A DNA stretch of 39,283 nucleotides from Thermoplasmata archaeon (GTDB lineage: Archaea > Thermoplasmatota > Thermoplasmata > UBA184), in assembly GCA_027314845.1 (NCBI GenBank), contig DAHVAA010000002.1, positions 1 through 39,283 of the forward strand, given 5' to 3'. Below are positions 6,734 to 15,074 of the stretch, one piece after another (the stretch's first letter is position 1; every line of letters starts with the position of its first letter). The translations under genes were made by a program, and so were the position numbers. Under the pieces are notes generated by a model. That model was given only the letters and a program-made list of their open reading frames with translations, was not told the DNA's origin and made no database searches.

Positions 6734-6940
6734 ATGAAGGTCGTCGCCGGGCCGAACACCGCCGGGGTTGCCCCGGCGTCCCACGCGGTGGGGGTCCCCC
6801 AAGGGGAGGAGCGCCCGAATCCGGGCGCGGCGGAGGCCGCGGCGGCCCGTCGGCGGAAGGACCCTCGGGACCGGCGCGACGGAGCCCGAGGCGGCCGTGG
6901 AACGAACTCGCGCACGGGAGGAAAACAAGACCATGAGTAG
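6734..6940 (+). CDS. Possible 68-codon leader ORF upstream of pstS
   Basis: The ATG at 6734 sits 28 bases after the TATATAT box, exactly where a leaderless transcript would begin, and the TAG at 6938-6940 overlaps the pstS start at 6933 by eight bases. The predicted peptide is rich in Arg, Gly, Pro and Ala with no recognisable domain, so it may be a translated leader that couples ribosomes to pstS rather than a functional protein. Otherwise the roughly 200 bases from the TATA box to pstS are simply a long untranslated leader. I see short GC-rich dyads in it (for example GCCGGGGTTGCCCCGGC near 6762-6778) but no known riboswitch. Confidence 0.35.
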   Translation: MKVVAGPNTAGVAPASHAVGVPQGEERPNPGAAEAAAARRRKDPRDRRDGARGGRGTNSRTGGKQDHE

Positions 6941-8192
6941 CCCAGCAACGAGCACGCCATCGACGAACGACAGCCTGACGGGACCGGTCGCGCGTGGGTC
7001 CCGACGGCGCGGGATGTCCACCGGGATCGCGGTCGTCCTCCTCCTCGTCGGGATCGCCGCCGGTTACGGCATCGGCAAGTACTACGGCGGGTCCTCGGGG
7101 ACCTCGCCCAGCGCGGGCGGATGCACGCAGACCATCACCGAGACCGGCTCGAGCCTGATCTACCCGTACCTGCAGATCCTGTCGCCGAACTACACCGCCC
7201 AGTGGCCGGGGATTTGCCTCTCGCCGGCATCGACCGGAAGCGGAACCGGGATCAGTTCGGCCGAGTCGGGAGTGGTCGACATCGGGGGAACGGACGCCTA
7301 TCTGCTCCCCGCGACGGCGGCCCAGTACAACCTGATCAACGTGCCGATCGCGATCTCCGCGCAGCTCGCGGTCTACAACATCCCCGGCATCACCACGCAC
7401 CTCAACCTGAACGGGACGATCCTCGCCATGATCTATCAGGGTGCGATCACGACGTGGAACAACCCGCTGATCCAGGCGGCGAACCCCGGCGTGAGCCTGC
7501 CCTCGAACACGATCGTTCCGATCCACCGTTCGGACGGCAGCGGCGACACGTTCATGTGGTCGTCGTTCTGCTTCATGTCCTGGTCGGGCTGGAAGCAGAG
7601 TTGGGGGACCACGATCTCTTGGCCGGTCGGACCCGGTGCGACGGGGAACGCGGGAATGGTAACGACGCTCTCGAGCACCCAGTACGGGATCGCCTACGTC
7701 GGGATCAGCTACCTCTCGGAGATCAAGGCGAACTCGGCGCTCCAGTACGCAGCGCTCGGGGACCAGAACGCGAACGTCAACGGTACCGTGAGCGCTAGCG
7801 GCACGGGCCAGGCGAACTACATCATGCCGACGCCTCAGAACATCAGCCAGGACGCCAACCTGGGCCTGCAGAACCTGCAGCCGCCGAGCGTCGCGGTCAC
7901 GCTGATCCTGGGCGGATTGCCCGGCGCGGTCGTCACCTCCGCCGCCCTCGGCCAGGGCGGCACGCTCGCGTCGTCGGCGTTCCCGACACCGTACCCGGAC
8001 ACGAACCTAGAGTACACGTTGATCTCGACTCACGCGAAGAGCCCGTCCCACCAGAAGTGGGTCGTGAACTTCCTAGAGTGGGCGCTCACGTACGGTGGGA
8101 CGTACGCCTCCGGGGCGAACTTCCTGCCGCTGACCGCTGAGGTCATCGGATACGACATGCTGGCGCTCAACGCCGTCGCGGTGAGCAGCTAG
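6933..8192 (+). CDS. pstS: Phosphate ABC transporter substrate-binding protein PstS
   Basis: The product is 419 aa and captures phosphate outside the membrane for the PstCAB importer. The start at 6933 follows GGGAGG by about 11 bases. After a polar N-terminus comes a single hydrophobic helix (about 30-48), used as an uncleaved anchor because no lipobox cysteine is present. The mature domain opens with ITETGSSLIYPYL (68-80), whose TGSS contributes phosphate contacts, followed by STGSGTGISSA and the HRSDGSGDTFMW segment, all hallmarks of PstS. Several NxS/T sequons suggest N-glycosylation. It heads a five-gene operon, pstSCAB-phoU. The length is greater than bacterial PstS (about 340 aa) because of the anchor and loops. 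Confidence 0.95.
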   Translation: MSSPATSTPSTNDSLTGPVARGSRRRGMSTGIAVVLLLVGIAAGYGIGKYYGGSSGTSPSAGGCTQTITETGSSLIYPYLQILSPNYTAQWPGICLSPASTGSGTGISSAESGVVDIGGTDAYLLPATAAQYNLINVPIAISAQLAVYNIPGITTHLNLNGTILAMIYQGAITTWNNPLIQAANPGVSLPSNTIVPIHRSDGSGDTFMWSSFCFMSWSGWKQSWGTTISWPVGPGATGNAGMVTTLSSTQYGIAYVGISYLSEIKANSALQYAALGDQNANVNGTVSASGTGQANYIMPTPQNISQDANLGLQNLQPPSVAVTLILGGLPGAVVTSAALGQGGTLASSAFPTPYPDTNLEYTLISTHAKSPSHQKWVVNFLEWALTYGGTYASGANFLPLTAEVIGYDMLALNAVAVSS

Positions 8193-8209
8193 GGGTCCTC
8201 GAGGTAGTC

Positions 8210-9265
8210 GTGGAAGGCTCCGAAGACCAACCCGTTCCGGAGGTCGCGGGCGGATTGCCCGCTCCCCCTCCTACTTCTGCGTCGACGCGTGCCGGCTCGT
8301 CGATCGCGGCGTGGATCGGCAGCCCCGTGGCGCTCATCCCGCTCATCCTCGTCGGCGCGGTCGTCGTCGTTCTGCTCTTCGCGAGCGGCCTCCGGCTCTT
8401 CACCGCCTGGGCCCTTCCCTACAACTTCGGACCGTCGTTCTGGGGTACCTACTACAATTTCCTTCCGGGAGACCCGAACGGGTCCAGCTGGGGGATCGGA
8501 ACGTTCGTGGTCGGCACCGCGATCACCGCGGGGCTGGCGCTCGCGTTGGCGACCCTCCTCAGCCTCGCTCTGTCGATTTCGATCGTCGTCTACCTGCCCT
8601 CGCTGCCGAGCCGAGTGCTGACGATCCTGACGAACCTGTTGGCCGGGATCCCGAGCGTCGTCTACGGGATCTGGGGATTCGTGGTCCTGGCACCGTACTT
8701 CAGTCTCAGCTTGGAGCCCTCGTTGCGCGACGTGATCGGATGGATTCCGGGGTTCGGCGGACCGGCTTCCCAGATCGGGCCGAACGGGCTCCTGCTCTCC
8801 ATCTTTGTTCTCACCATCATGATCATCCCGCTGACCACCGCCCTCATGCGAGACGCGCTGCGCAGCGTGCCGCACGACCTCGTGGAGGCCGGTCTCGCGC
8901 TCGGAGCGACCCGGTGGGAGGTGATCCGGCGGGTCCGGATGCGCACGGCCCGTCTCGGCATCGGGAGCGCCATCCTCCTTGGCTTCGGACGTGCGGTGGG
9001 CGAGAGCGTGGCGGTCGCGATGATCATCGGCGCGGTCCCGAGGCTGCCGCTCAGCCTCTACTCCGCTTCGACGACCCAGGCGTCGTTCATCTTCTACCAG
9101 CTCGACAGCGCGTTCACCTACCCCTTCCTCCTGACCTTCCTCGTCGAGATCGCGCTCGTCCTTTTGCTCATCACGCTCATCGTGAACGTAGTGGCCCAGC
9201 GACTGACCAAGGTCGAGATCGCCACCGCCACGACCGTCGGCGCAGGAGGGACACCGCCCCGATGA
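8210..9265 (+). CDS. pstC: Phosphate ABC transporter permease PstC
   Basis: The product is 351 aa from a GTG at 8210 preceded by GAGGT. Six membrane helices are visible; the first is near residues 38-58. LLAGIPSVVYGIWG is the PstC signature. The cytoplasmic EAA loop reads VEAGLALGATRWEVIRRV and contacts the PstB ATPase. With PstA it forms the transmembrane path for phosphate. The gene is 17 bases after pstS and ends in an ATGA overlap with pstA. The cytoplasmic N-terminus (about 30 residues) is Pro/Ser/Ala-rich and variable, so a slightly later start is possible. Confidence 0.95.
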   Translation: MEGSEDQPVPEVAGGLPAPPPTSASTRAGSSIAAWIGSPVALIPLILVGAVVVVLLFASGLRLFTAWALPYNFGPSFWGTYYNFLPGDPNGSSWGIGTFVVGTAITAGLALALATLLSLALSISIVVYLPSLPSRVLTILTNLLAGIPSVVYGIWGFVVLAPYFSLSLEPSLRDVIGWIPGFGGPASQIGPNGLLLSIFVLTIMIIPLTTALMRDALRSVPHDLVEAGLALGATRWEVIRRVRMRTARLGIGSAILLGFGRAVGESVAVAMIIGAVPRLPLSLYSASTTQASFIFYQLDSAFTYPFLLTFLVEIALVLLLITLIVNVVAQRLTKVEIATATTVGAGGTPPR

Positions 9266-10182
9266 CCGCGGCCGGGCTCACCGCGTCGGCGCGGCCGGAA
9301 CTTGGCACCGACTTGCTCCACAGCGCCGGTCGGATGCGCCGCCGATTGCTGTTCGACCGCGCGATCGGCTGGGCGCTCCTCGCGGCGTTCTTGGTCGTGC
9401 TGTTCCCCCTCGGGGACATGCTTTACTGGATCCTTTCGAACGCCCTGCCGACCCTCTCCTGGTCGACCCTTACGCAGAACCAGGTCGGGACCGGTGGGGG
9501 CCTCTACCCGATGATCCAGGGGACGTTCGTCATCATCGGGATCGCGACCGCGATCTCCACGGCCTTCGGGCTCGCGGCCGGCTTCTACACGAGCGAGTAC
9601 GCCCCGCCATCGGTCGCCCGGGTCGCTCGCATCGCCGGGAACCTTCTCGCCGGGATCCCGGCGATCGTGCTGGCGTACTTCGGCTATTTCCTGCTCGTGA
9701 TCTACGCGGGCTGGGGGTTCACGGCGCTGGGCGCGGCGATCACGCTCGGGATCTTCATGACGCCGTACATCTACCGAGCGACCGATGTCGCCCTGACGAC
9801 CGTGCCCCCCTCGCAGCGGGAGGCCGCCCTCGCGCTGGGCGCGAGCCGTCATCACTACCTGCTCCGCATCGCTTTCCCCATCGCGCTCCCGACGATCCTG
9901 ACCGGGATCTTCTTCGCCATGGCGATCGGGATCGGAGACGCAGCCCCGGTCCTCTACACCGCGGACTTCAACTCGACGCCCATCACCAACCTCATGCAAC
10001 CGACCGGGTCCCTGGCCGTCGCGGTCTGGCAGTTCTACGACTTCCCGTCGACCTACGGCCATTTCCTCGCCCTCGCCTTCCAGGCGGCGTTCCTCCTGAT
10101 CGTCATTGTCTTGGGGCTCAACATCATCGTGCAGCTGCTCTCCGACCGATACCGCCGGCGGCTTAGGGGTCTGTACCAATGA
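9262..10182 (+). CDS. pstA: Phosphate ABC transporter permease PstA
   Basis: The product is 306 aa. The ATG at 9262 overlaps the pstC stop and is preceded by a GGAGG at 9245-9249. There are six membrane helices after a basic N-terminus. NLLAGIPAIVLAYFGYF matches the conserved PstA/PstC segment, and the EAA loop REAALALGASRHHYLLRI couples to the ATPase. It partners PstC in the import channel. The length is typical of the family. The stop overlaps the pstB start (ATGA), so the permeases and ATPase are translationally coupled. Confidence 0.95.
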   Translation: MTAAGLTASARPELGTDLLHSAGRMRRRLLFDRAIGWALLAAFLVVLFPLGDMLYWILSNALPTLSWSTLTQNQVGTGGGLYPMIQGTFVIIGIATAISTAFGLAAGFYTSEYAPPSVARVARIAGNLLAGIPAIVLAYFGYFLLVIYAGWGFTALGAAITLGIFMTPYIYRATDVALTTVPPSQREAALALGASRHHYLLRIAFPIALPTILTGIFFAMAIGIGDAAPVLYTADFNSTPITNLMQPTGSLAVAVWQFYDFPSTYGHFLALAFQAAFLLIVIVLGLNIIVQLLSDRYRRRLRGLYQ

Positions 10183-10952
10183 TCGCAGGGAGTTCCAGCG
10201 AGGAGACGGTGCTGTCCGTCGAACACCTCAGCGTCCGGGCACCGAGCCGGACCATCCTCTCGGACATCTCGATCGACTTTGCGGACCGGGACGTCACGGG
10301 GATCATCGGACCGTCGGGCTGTGGCAAGACGACGTTCATCCGGACGCTCAACCGAATGATCGACACGAGCCCCGGGCTGACCGTGACCGGCAAGGTCCGC
10401 TACCGCGGCCAGGACATCTACGCGCGCGGCGTGAATCCCGTGCTGGTCCGTCAGCGGATCGGCATGGTCTTCCAGCGACCGACCGTCTTTCCCATGTCCA
10501 TCTATGAGAACGTCGCGTTCGGGCTCCGCCTCCTTCGCACGGACGAGGACCGGGTGGAGGAGCTCGTGCATCGCTCGCTCACCCGAGCCGGTCTCTGGAA
10601 CGAGGTCGGCTCGAACCTCGATCAGCCGGCCCTCGAGCTCTCCGGTGGCCAGCAGCAGCGACTGTGCATCGCGCGGGCGCTCGCGATCGAGCCCCGGGTG
10701 CTGCTGTTCGACGAGCCGACCTCGAGCCTCGACCCGATCGCCGCACAGAAGGTCGAGGCGCTTTTCACCGAGCTCCGGGCGGACTACTCCGTGATCATCG
10801 TCACGCACAACCTGCAGCAAGCGGCTCGGGTCGCGAGCCGCACCGCCTTCCTTTACCAGGGCCAGTTGATCGAATCCGGTACGACCGGCGACCTGTTCGA
10901 GCGGCCCCGGGAACGGTTGACTCAGGAGTACATCACCGGGAGGTTCGGATGA
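10179..10952 (+). CDS. pstB: Phosphate ABC transporter ATPase PstB
   Basis: The product is 257 aa and powers phosphate import. Walker A is GPSGCGKT (44-51), the Q-loop region is VFQRPTVFPMSIYENV, the ABC signature is LSGGQQQR (154-161), Walker B is VLLFDEP (174-180) and the switch His is H210 in VTHN. The FPMSIYENVAFGLR sequence is specific to PstB among importer ATPases. It is complete and of normal length. It lies between pstA and phoU with four-base overlaps on both sides. Confidence 0.97.
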   Translation: MIAGSSSEETVLSVEHLSVRAPSRTILSDISIDFADRDVTGIIGPSGCGKTTFIRTLNRMIDTSPGLTVTGKVRYRGQDIYARGVNPVLVRQRIGMVFQRPTVFPMSIYENVAFGLRLLRTDEDRVEELVHRSLTRAGLWNEVGSNLDQPALELSGGQQQRLCIARALAIEPRVLLFDEPTSSLDPIAAQKVEALFTELRADYSVIIVTHNLQQAARVASRTAFLYQGQLIESGTTGDLFERPRERLTQEYITGRFG

Positions 10953-11677
10953 GCGAAGACCCGCCCCCAACGAGCGAGACCCCGCGACGCACCGAAGTCG
11001 ACCTCGACCGGCTGAAAGCCCGTGCCGTGGAGATGGGCGAGTGGGCGCTCACGATGGTCCACGACGGCTGGCAGGCGTTCCGCACCGGCGACCTCGAGCT
11101 CGCGCAGAAGGTGCTCGACCGCGACACCGCGCTCGACCGGTACGACCAGGAGGTCGAGCATGAGGTCATCGGCTTCCTCGTCATCCGCCAACCGGCCGGC
11201 CCCGACCTCCGCTGCGCGGCGGCGTTGCTCAAGATCACGACCCACCTCGACCGGATCGGGCGGCTGGGTTTCGACATGGCCCGTAGCGCGATCCCCCTCG
11301 AGGCCCACGACGCGCCCCAGGTCCTCGAGGTCCTCGACGCGATGGACCGGGCGGTCGAGCCGATGGTCCGCCTCTCGCTCGAGGCGCTCAAAGAAGGCAA
11401 CGCGGAGAAGGCGAAATTGCTCTTTACCCAGGACGACGAGGTCGACCGGATGCACCGGCAGGCGACCCGGCTCGTCGTCCGCGAGCTCGTCAACGACCCG
11501 CTGTCCGCCCCCCGGCTCTCCGGGGAGCTCTTGGTCGCCCGCCACTTCGAGCGGGTCGCGGACAACGCCTGCAAGATCGCCGAGCGGACGATCTACTCCG
11601 CGACGGGGCAGCGTCGGGCCGAGTACCTCCCCCGGCACCCCTACCGACCGTATGCCCTCGAGCGCTCGGGGCAATAG
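10949..11677 (+). CDS. phoU: Phosphate uptake regulator PhoU
   Basis: The product is 242 aa, all helical. It consists of two PhoU repeats of three helices each, with the metal-binding helix ends HLDRIGRLGFDMAR in the first repeat and HFERVADNACKIAERTIY in the second. PhoU restrains the Pst transporter, and in bacteria it also acts on the PhoR kinase; no two-component system is visible here, so an effect on the transporter itself is more likely. The N-terminal 25 residues are charged and not part of the fold. The start overlaps the pstB stop (ATGA). Confidence 0.93.
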   Translation: MSEDPPPTSETPRRTEVDLDRLKARAVEMGEWALTMVHDGWQAFRTGDLELAQKVLDRDTALDRYDQEVEHEVIGFLVIRQPAGPDLRCAAALLKITTHLDRIGRLGFDMARSAIPLEAHDAPQVLEVLDAMDRAVEPMVRLSLEALKEGNAEKAKLLFTQDDEVDRMHRQATRLVVRELVNDPLSAPRLSGELLVARHFERVADNACKIAERTIYSATGQRRAEYLPRHPYRPYALERSGQ

Positions 11678-11733
11678 GGGCTCCGCGACCAGAACATTTC
11701 AAACCCCCGGGCGTCTCCCGGGAGGACCCGGGA

Positions 11734-11808
11734 CGCTCCCGTAGTCTAGTCCGGTCAAGGATTCGTGGCCTTCGACCACGTAACGCGGGTTCGAATCCCG
11801 CCGGGAGC
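11734..11808 (+). tRNA. tRNA-Glu (anticodon UUC)
   Basis: The acceptor stem GCTCCCG (11734-11740) pairs with CGGGAGC (11801-11807), A73 is at 11808, and CCA is not encoded. The D-arm is GTCT/GGAT with loop AGTCCGGTCAA. The anticodon stem CGTGG/CCACG encloses the loop CCTTCGA, so the anticodon is TTC (11770-11772). The T-arm is GCGGG TTCGAAT CCCGC. All stems pair. The loop has C instead of the near-universal U at position 33 (base 11769). The variable loop has four bases. There is no intron. It stands alone, with a weak AT-rich stretch (ACATTTCAAA, about 11694-11703) upstream. Confidence 0.92.
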
Positions 11809-11900
11809 ATCCCGAACCGCGATGGTTCCCCGCAGGTCGGAGAGCTCGGGCCCTCTCTTCGGGGTCGGTCGCCGTCGTCAATCCGGCCTTACCTCCTCCC

Positions 11901-11906
11901 TTAAAG
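11901..11906 (+). promoter_or_regulatory. TATA box of the DoxX-like gene
   Basis: TTAAAG within CCCTTAAAGG is centred 26 bases before the ATG at 11929, which predicts a leaderless or nearly leaderless transcript. Confidence 0.6.
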
Positions 11907-11928
11907 GTCGGTGCGCCAGCGGGGGCCC

Positions 11929-12498
11929 ATGCCTCGCTCGAGCGCGATCCCACGGGAACTACCCCTCTCCCGCCTGCGTTCGACGTGGAAGAAAGACCCG
12001 GAGGGGGTCGCGATAGACCTCCTTCGCCTCGGGCTCGGGGCCGTCTGGGCGATCAACCTATTGTTCATCGTGGCGCCGACCAACGAGTACTTCTCGACCT
12101 TCCAGGGCGTGGCGAGCGGGTTCGCGTCCTCGTCGCTGGGGGGTCCCGGGATCGCGAACCTCGTCGCTTCGAACGCGACGTTCTTCGCCTGGGCGATCGC
12201 CGTGCTGACCGGCTACCTCGCTGTGGCGTTCCTCGCCGGGATAACGACCCGGCTGGCTTGCCTTGTCGGAGGCGTCGCCTCGCTCGCGTTCCTCCTGACC
12301 CAGTTCACGACCACCTTCGTGCTGACCGGAGGCGGAACCGATGTCGGTCCGCACCCGCTCTACCTACTGATCTACTTCATCCTGTTCAGCGGCGGGGCGG
12401 GCCGGTATCTTTCGTTCGACGGGTGGGTCTGGCGCAGCGGTCGGGCCAGATTGCCCGCACTCGCCCGCCGGCTCTGCGCGCCGCAACCTCAGCCGTAA
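11929..12498 (+). CDS. DoxX/TQO-small-subunit-like integral membrane protein
   Basis: The product is 189 aa from the ATG at 11929, fixed by the TTAAA box 26 bases upstream. Four hydrophobic helices follow a basic N-terminus of about 25 residues: IDLLRLGLGAVWAINLLF, ATFFAWAIAVLTGYLAVAF, a third through LACLVGGVASLAFLL, and LYLLIYFILFSGGAGRYLS. The final segment with GGAGRYLSFDGWVWR is the typical end of DoxX/DoxD-like proteins. In Acidianus, DoxD belongs to thiosulfate:quinone oxidoreductase, but most DoxX-like proteins have no proven role, and no sulfur gene is adjacent. The assignment to the superfamily is reasonable; the function is open. Confidence 0.72.
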   Translation: MPRSSAIPRELPLSRLRSTWKKDPEGVAIDLLRLGLGAVWAINLLFIVAPTNEYFSTFQGVASGFASSSLGGPGIANLVASNATFFAWAIAVLTGYLAVAFLAGITTRLACLVGGVASLAFLLTQFTTTFVLTGGGTDVGPHPLYLLIYFILFSGGAGRYLSFDGWVWRSGRARLPALARRLCAPQPQP

Positions 12499-12543
12499 GC
12501 GGAAGGGGTCCAGCAGCCCGCCCTTCTCCGGTCGACGGGTCGA

Positions 12544-13950
12544 TCAGCTCTCGGCGAACGCGTAGACCTGACTGCCGGCCCCCACGAAGAGGCGCCCTGG
12601 GGCCGCGGCGGGACTCGCGAAATGGTCGACCGAGCCGAGCGGGAACGCGAAGAGCACGGCTCCGTCGGTGAGGTTGAACCCGAGGAGCTCCGACGTCGAC
12701 ACGTTCACCGCCCAGACGACGTTCCCCGTCACGATCGGGGAGCCGGCATCGAATCCCGAAGCGCTCCAGTCGACGGAGAAGTTCGACACGCCTACCGTGA
12801 GGGCGACCAGCCCGTCCGCACACGGCACAAGGACCAGCTGTCCCACGTGGGCCGTGCCTCCGTAACCCCCACCGCAGATGCTCGCGTTGAACAGGTCCCC
12901 GCCGATCCCCCCGAGGTGGGTCGCGGAGAGCACGTATCCCACACCCTGCTTGCCGACCTCGAAGACCGCCCCGTTCGGGAGCAAGGTGGGCGCGACCGAG
13001 CCGAGGTCCGTGTCGCCGCTGTTGAGGGTGGCCCAGTTCGTGGGGGCGAAGTAGCCGAGCACCGAGAGCGACGGCGAGAGCTCGATGACGCTGTTGCCGT
13101 AATCGAACGTGGTGGTCGAGTCTCCGTTCCCCGTCGCGACGTAGAGGTTGCCGTCCGGCGCGACCGTTATCCCGGCGGGGCTCCAGATCCCGCCCTCACG
13201 GTTCGTCGGCACCTGGTAGGAGAGGAGACCGGGGGTGCCATCGGTGCGGACCCCGACGACCCAACCGTGGTACGGTCCGCAGTCGCCCCAGAGCCCACCG
13301 TAGGGGATGTAGACGACCCCGTTCGCGAGCGCGAGCGCGCCCCGCTGTTGCTCGACCGTCGGCGTGGCGTTCGCGGGGTCGACCACGACCTGCGAGCGCA
13401 CGGAACCGTTCGCGGTATCCAGCCCGAAAAGGACGTGCTCGGCCGGCATCAGGAACGCGACCACGTAGAGCGTCCCGGAGGCGACGTCGATCACCGGTGT
13501 TCCGGTGATGCCGCTCGGGTCGATGTCCCCGCAGGGCAGGGAGGACAGTGGCACGGGAGTGCCGAGGTGGGTTCGCCAGAGCTCGGTCCCGCTCGTGGCG
13601 TTTAACGCGTAGACGGAATCGTTCTCCGTCGCCACGTACACCGAGTCTCCGCAGACGAGCGGCTCCGCGTAGACCTGACCATCGACCCCGGAGGGCTGGC
13701 TCCAAGCAGGTCGGACCGCCCCGACCGGCGGGCTCGGCTCGACCCCGGCTCGCGCCGAGTCCTGGTGGTAGGTCGTCCAGTTGCCCGCGGTCGAGTTCCC
13801 GAGGGAGGAGGGGCACGTCGCGGCGCCGGGCGGAGTGAGATGGGGCGAGTTCGAAGACGAGCCGCTGAGCAGCAGATACGACAGCCCACCGACAAGCAGC
13901 AACGCGAGCGTGACGGCGACGATGAGGGTCACCGTCGTGGAACGCCGCAT
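12544..13950 (-). CDS. Secreted, membrane-anchored PQQ-type beta-propeller protein
   Basis: The product is 468 aa from the ATG at 13950. A basic start MRRS and one hydrophobic helix (about 6-30) form a signal anchor, followed by a Ser-rich linker. The rest shows PQQ-like propeller blades with repeated motifs such as VYALNATSGTELW, GTPVIDVASGTLYVV, GNLYVATGNGD and LVALTVG. Several cysteines in extracellular-type positions (for example LVCGDS, PCGDIDPS, DCGPYHG, SICGGGYG) could form disulfides. NxS/T sequons are frequent. Such archaeal proteins are often annotated as PQQ dehydrogenase or BamB-like, but no PQQ-enzyme catalytic set or PQQ synthesis gene is visible, so binding or scaffolding outside the cell is the safest reading. 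The convergent DoxX-like gene ends 45 bases away. Confidence 0.82.
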   Translation of the reverse strand: MRRSTTVTLIVAVTLALLLVGGLSYLLLSGSSSNSPHLTPPGAATCPSSLGNSTAGNWTTYHQDSARAGVEPSPPVGAVRPAWSQPSGVDGQVYAEPLVCGDSVYVATENDSVYALNATSGTELWRTHLGTPVPLSSLPCGDIDPSGITGTPVIDVASGTLYVVAFLMPAEHVLFGLDTANGSVRSQVVVDPANATPTVEQQRGALALANGVVYIPYGGLWGDCGPYHGWVVGVRTDGTPGLLSYQVPTNREGGIWSPAGITVAPDGNLYVATGNGDSTTTFDYGNSVIELSPSLSVLGYFAPTNWATLNSGDTDLGSVAPTLLPNGAVFEVGKQGVGYVLSATHLGGIGGDLFNASICGGGYGGTAHVGQLVLVPCADGLVALTVGVSNFSVDWSASGFDAGSPIVTGNVVWAVNVSTSELLGFNLTDGAVLFAFPLGSVDHFASPAAAPGRLFVGAGSQVYAFAES

Positions 13951-14101
13951 GCGCTGGCACCCGGACGCGCTCCGAAGGATTAGACTTGACCCACGGAGCT
14001 CCCCGCCGGCTTCGACAGAGCTCGGGCGGTGCGAGAAGGCTCGGCATCGTGCAAAACGGCGCGAATCGATATGTCCTCCCCGAATCCTAGGCCGGCCGAC
14101 C
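13951..14101. promoter_or_regulatory. Divergent promoter region
   Basis: GGATTAGAC (13977-13985) read on the minus strand is a TATA-like box about 31 bases before the propeller gene start at 13950. AATCGATATG (14064-14073) is a plus-strand box about 31 bases before the ATG at 14102. Nothing else is recognisable between them. Confidence 0.4.
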
Positions 14102-14341
14102 ATGGCGGTCGCCGCGGTCCAGGCCCCCGATGCCCGTTCCTCGCCCTCTCGCCCTGGGTGGACGGTCGCCGGGATCGGATCGCTCGCGGCCACCGGAGCC
14201 TTGGTGCTCGGGGCCGTGGCGACCCGCCTCTTCGAGCTCGCGCGTCGAGCTTCCTCCCGGGTCTACGCATCGATCGGCGTTGCGGCCCTGCTCGTGAGCT
14301 CGCTTATGTTCGGCGCTTTCGCACTTGCGGTGGGCGGTTGA
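14102..14341 (+). CDS. Small two-helix membrane protein (79 aa)
   Basis: The ATG at 14102 lies about 31 bases after a GATAT box, so it is likely leaderless. The peptide has a short polar N-terminus, a first hydrophobic helix (about 21-41, VAGIGSLAATGALVLGAVA), a basic connector FELARRASSR and a second helix (about 55-77, IGVAALLVSSLMFGAFALAV). The charge pattern puts the connector inside the cell. I recognise no family. It stands alone, divergent from the propeller gene. The reading frame is also open upstream, but the promoter favours this start. Confidence 0.5.
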   Translation: MAVAAVQAPDARSSPSRPGWTVAGIGSLAATGALVLGAVATRLFELARRASSRVYASIGVAALLVSSLMFGAFALAVGG

Positions 14342-14491
14342 TCCGCGGGGAAGCGACCGGGCAACCGACCCGCGCGCGGCTCCGTTCGGCGCCGCCGCGG
14401 TCTCGTCGAAAGGGTAGCGGGCCGCTATCCCCTCGGCCCTCGGTCGACTTCTACCCGGCCGGGGTGTGATGGGGGCGGAGGGGGTGGGCGA

Positions 14492-15073
14492 GTGAGAGCC
14501 CGGTCCGGTCCCGAGCGGGTCCTCGTCGAGCACGACGGGCTTCGCCTGCTTCGATTGCGGTCGAGGGACCTCGGCGACCTCGCGCGCTGGCTTTCCGACC
14601 CGCGGGTCCTCCAGTTCTACCACGGTCGCGATCGCCCGATGAACGTCGACCAGGTCCGCAGGAAGTACCTTCACTCCCGGCAGGACCCGGCCTCGGGGCG
14701 GTTCTTCGGCTACCAGGCGTGCCTCGTTGAGCTCGAGCGTCGCCCGGTCGGGTTCGCCCAGTTCTACCGCTTGCCGCTCGGGGAGTCCACCCAATGGCGG
14801 TATCCCCCGAAGGACCGCTCGTTCGCGTTCGACCTCTTCATCGGCGAGACTGAGCTCTGGGGCCAGGGTCTGGGGAGCCGGCTGGTCGAGCTGCTTCGGG
14901 ACTACCTCCTCCGAGAGCGGAAGGGCCGCCGGATCGTGCTCGATCCGCGCGTCGACAACGAGCGCGCGGTCCACCTCTACGAGAAGGCGGGGTTTCGCCG
15001 TCGCCGCCGTCTTCCGGCCCGGGAGGTCCACGAAGGGAAAGCTTGTGACTGTTGGCTGATGGAGTTTCCGTGA
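14492..15073 (+). CDS. GNAT-family N-acetyltransferase, AAC(6')-like
   Basis: The product is 193 aa from a GTG at 14492. The acetyl-CoA-binding motif A is WGQGLGSRLVELL (123-135), preceded by the strand FAFDLFIGETEL and followed by the VDNERAVHLYEKAGF motif that ends the GNAT core. The closest pattern I recognise is the aminoglycoside 6'-N-acetyltransferase/RimJ-like branch, which also includes siderophore and ribosomal-protein acetyltransferases; an antibiotic role in an archaeon is doubtful. The gene is followed one base later by the MBL-fold gene, suggesting a two-gene operon. The true substrate is unknown. Confidence 0.85.
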   Translation: MRARSGPERVLVEHDGLRLLRLRSRDLGDLARWLSDPRVLQFYHGRDRPMNVDQVRRKYLHSRQDPASGRFFGYQACLVELERRPVGFAQFYRLPLGESTQWRYPPKDRSFAFDLFIGETELWGQGLGSRLVELLRDYLLRERKGRRIVLDPRVDNERAVHLYEKAGFRRRRRLPAREVHEGKACDCWLMEFP

Positions 15074-15074
15074 G

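Noticed and set aside
6713..6932. A riboswitch in the long pstS leader
   Set aside because: Only short GC-rich dyads that are common in this composition; no known aptamer consensus seen.
14405..14435. A terminator-like dyad GGGTAGCGG/CCGCTATCCC
   Set aside because: The arms pair only with a bulge and have almost no loop, and no T tract follows.
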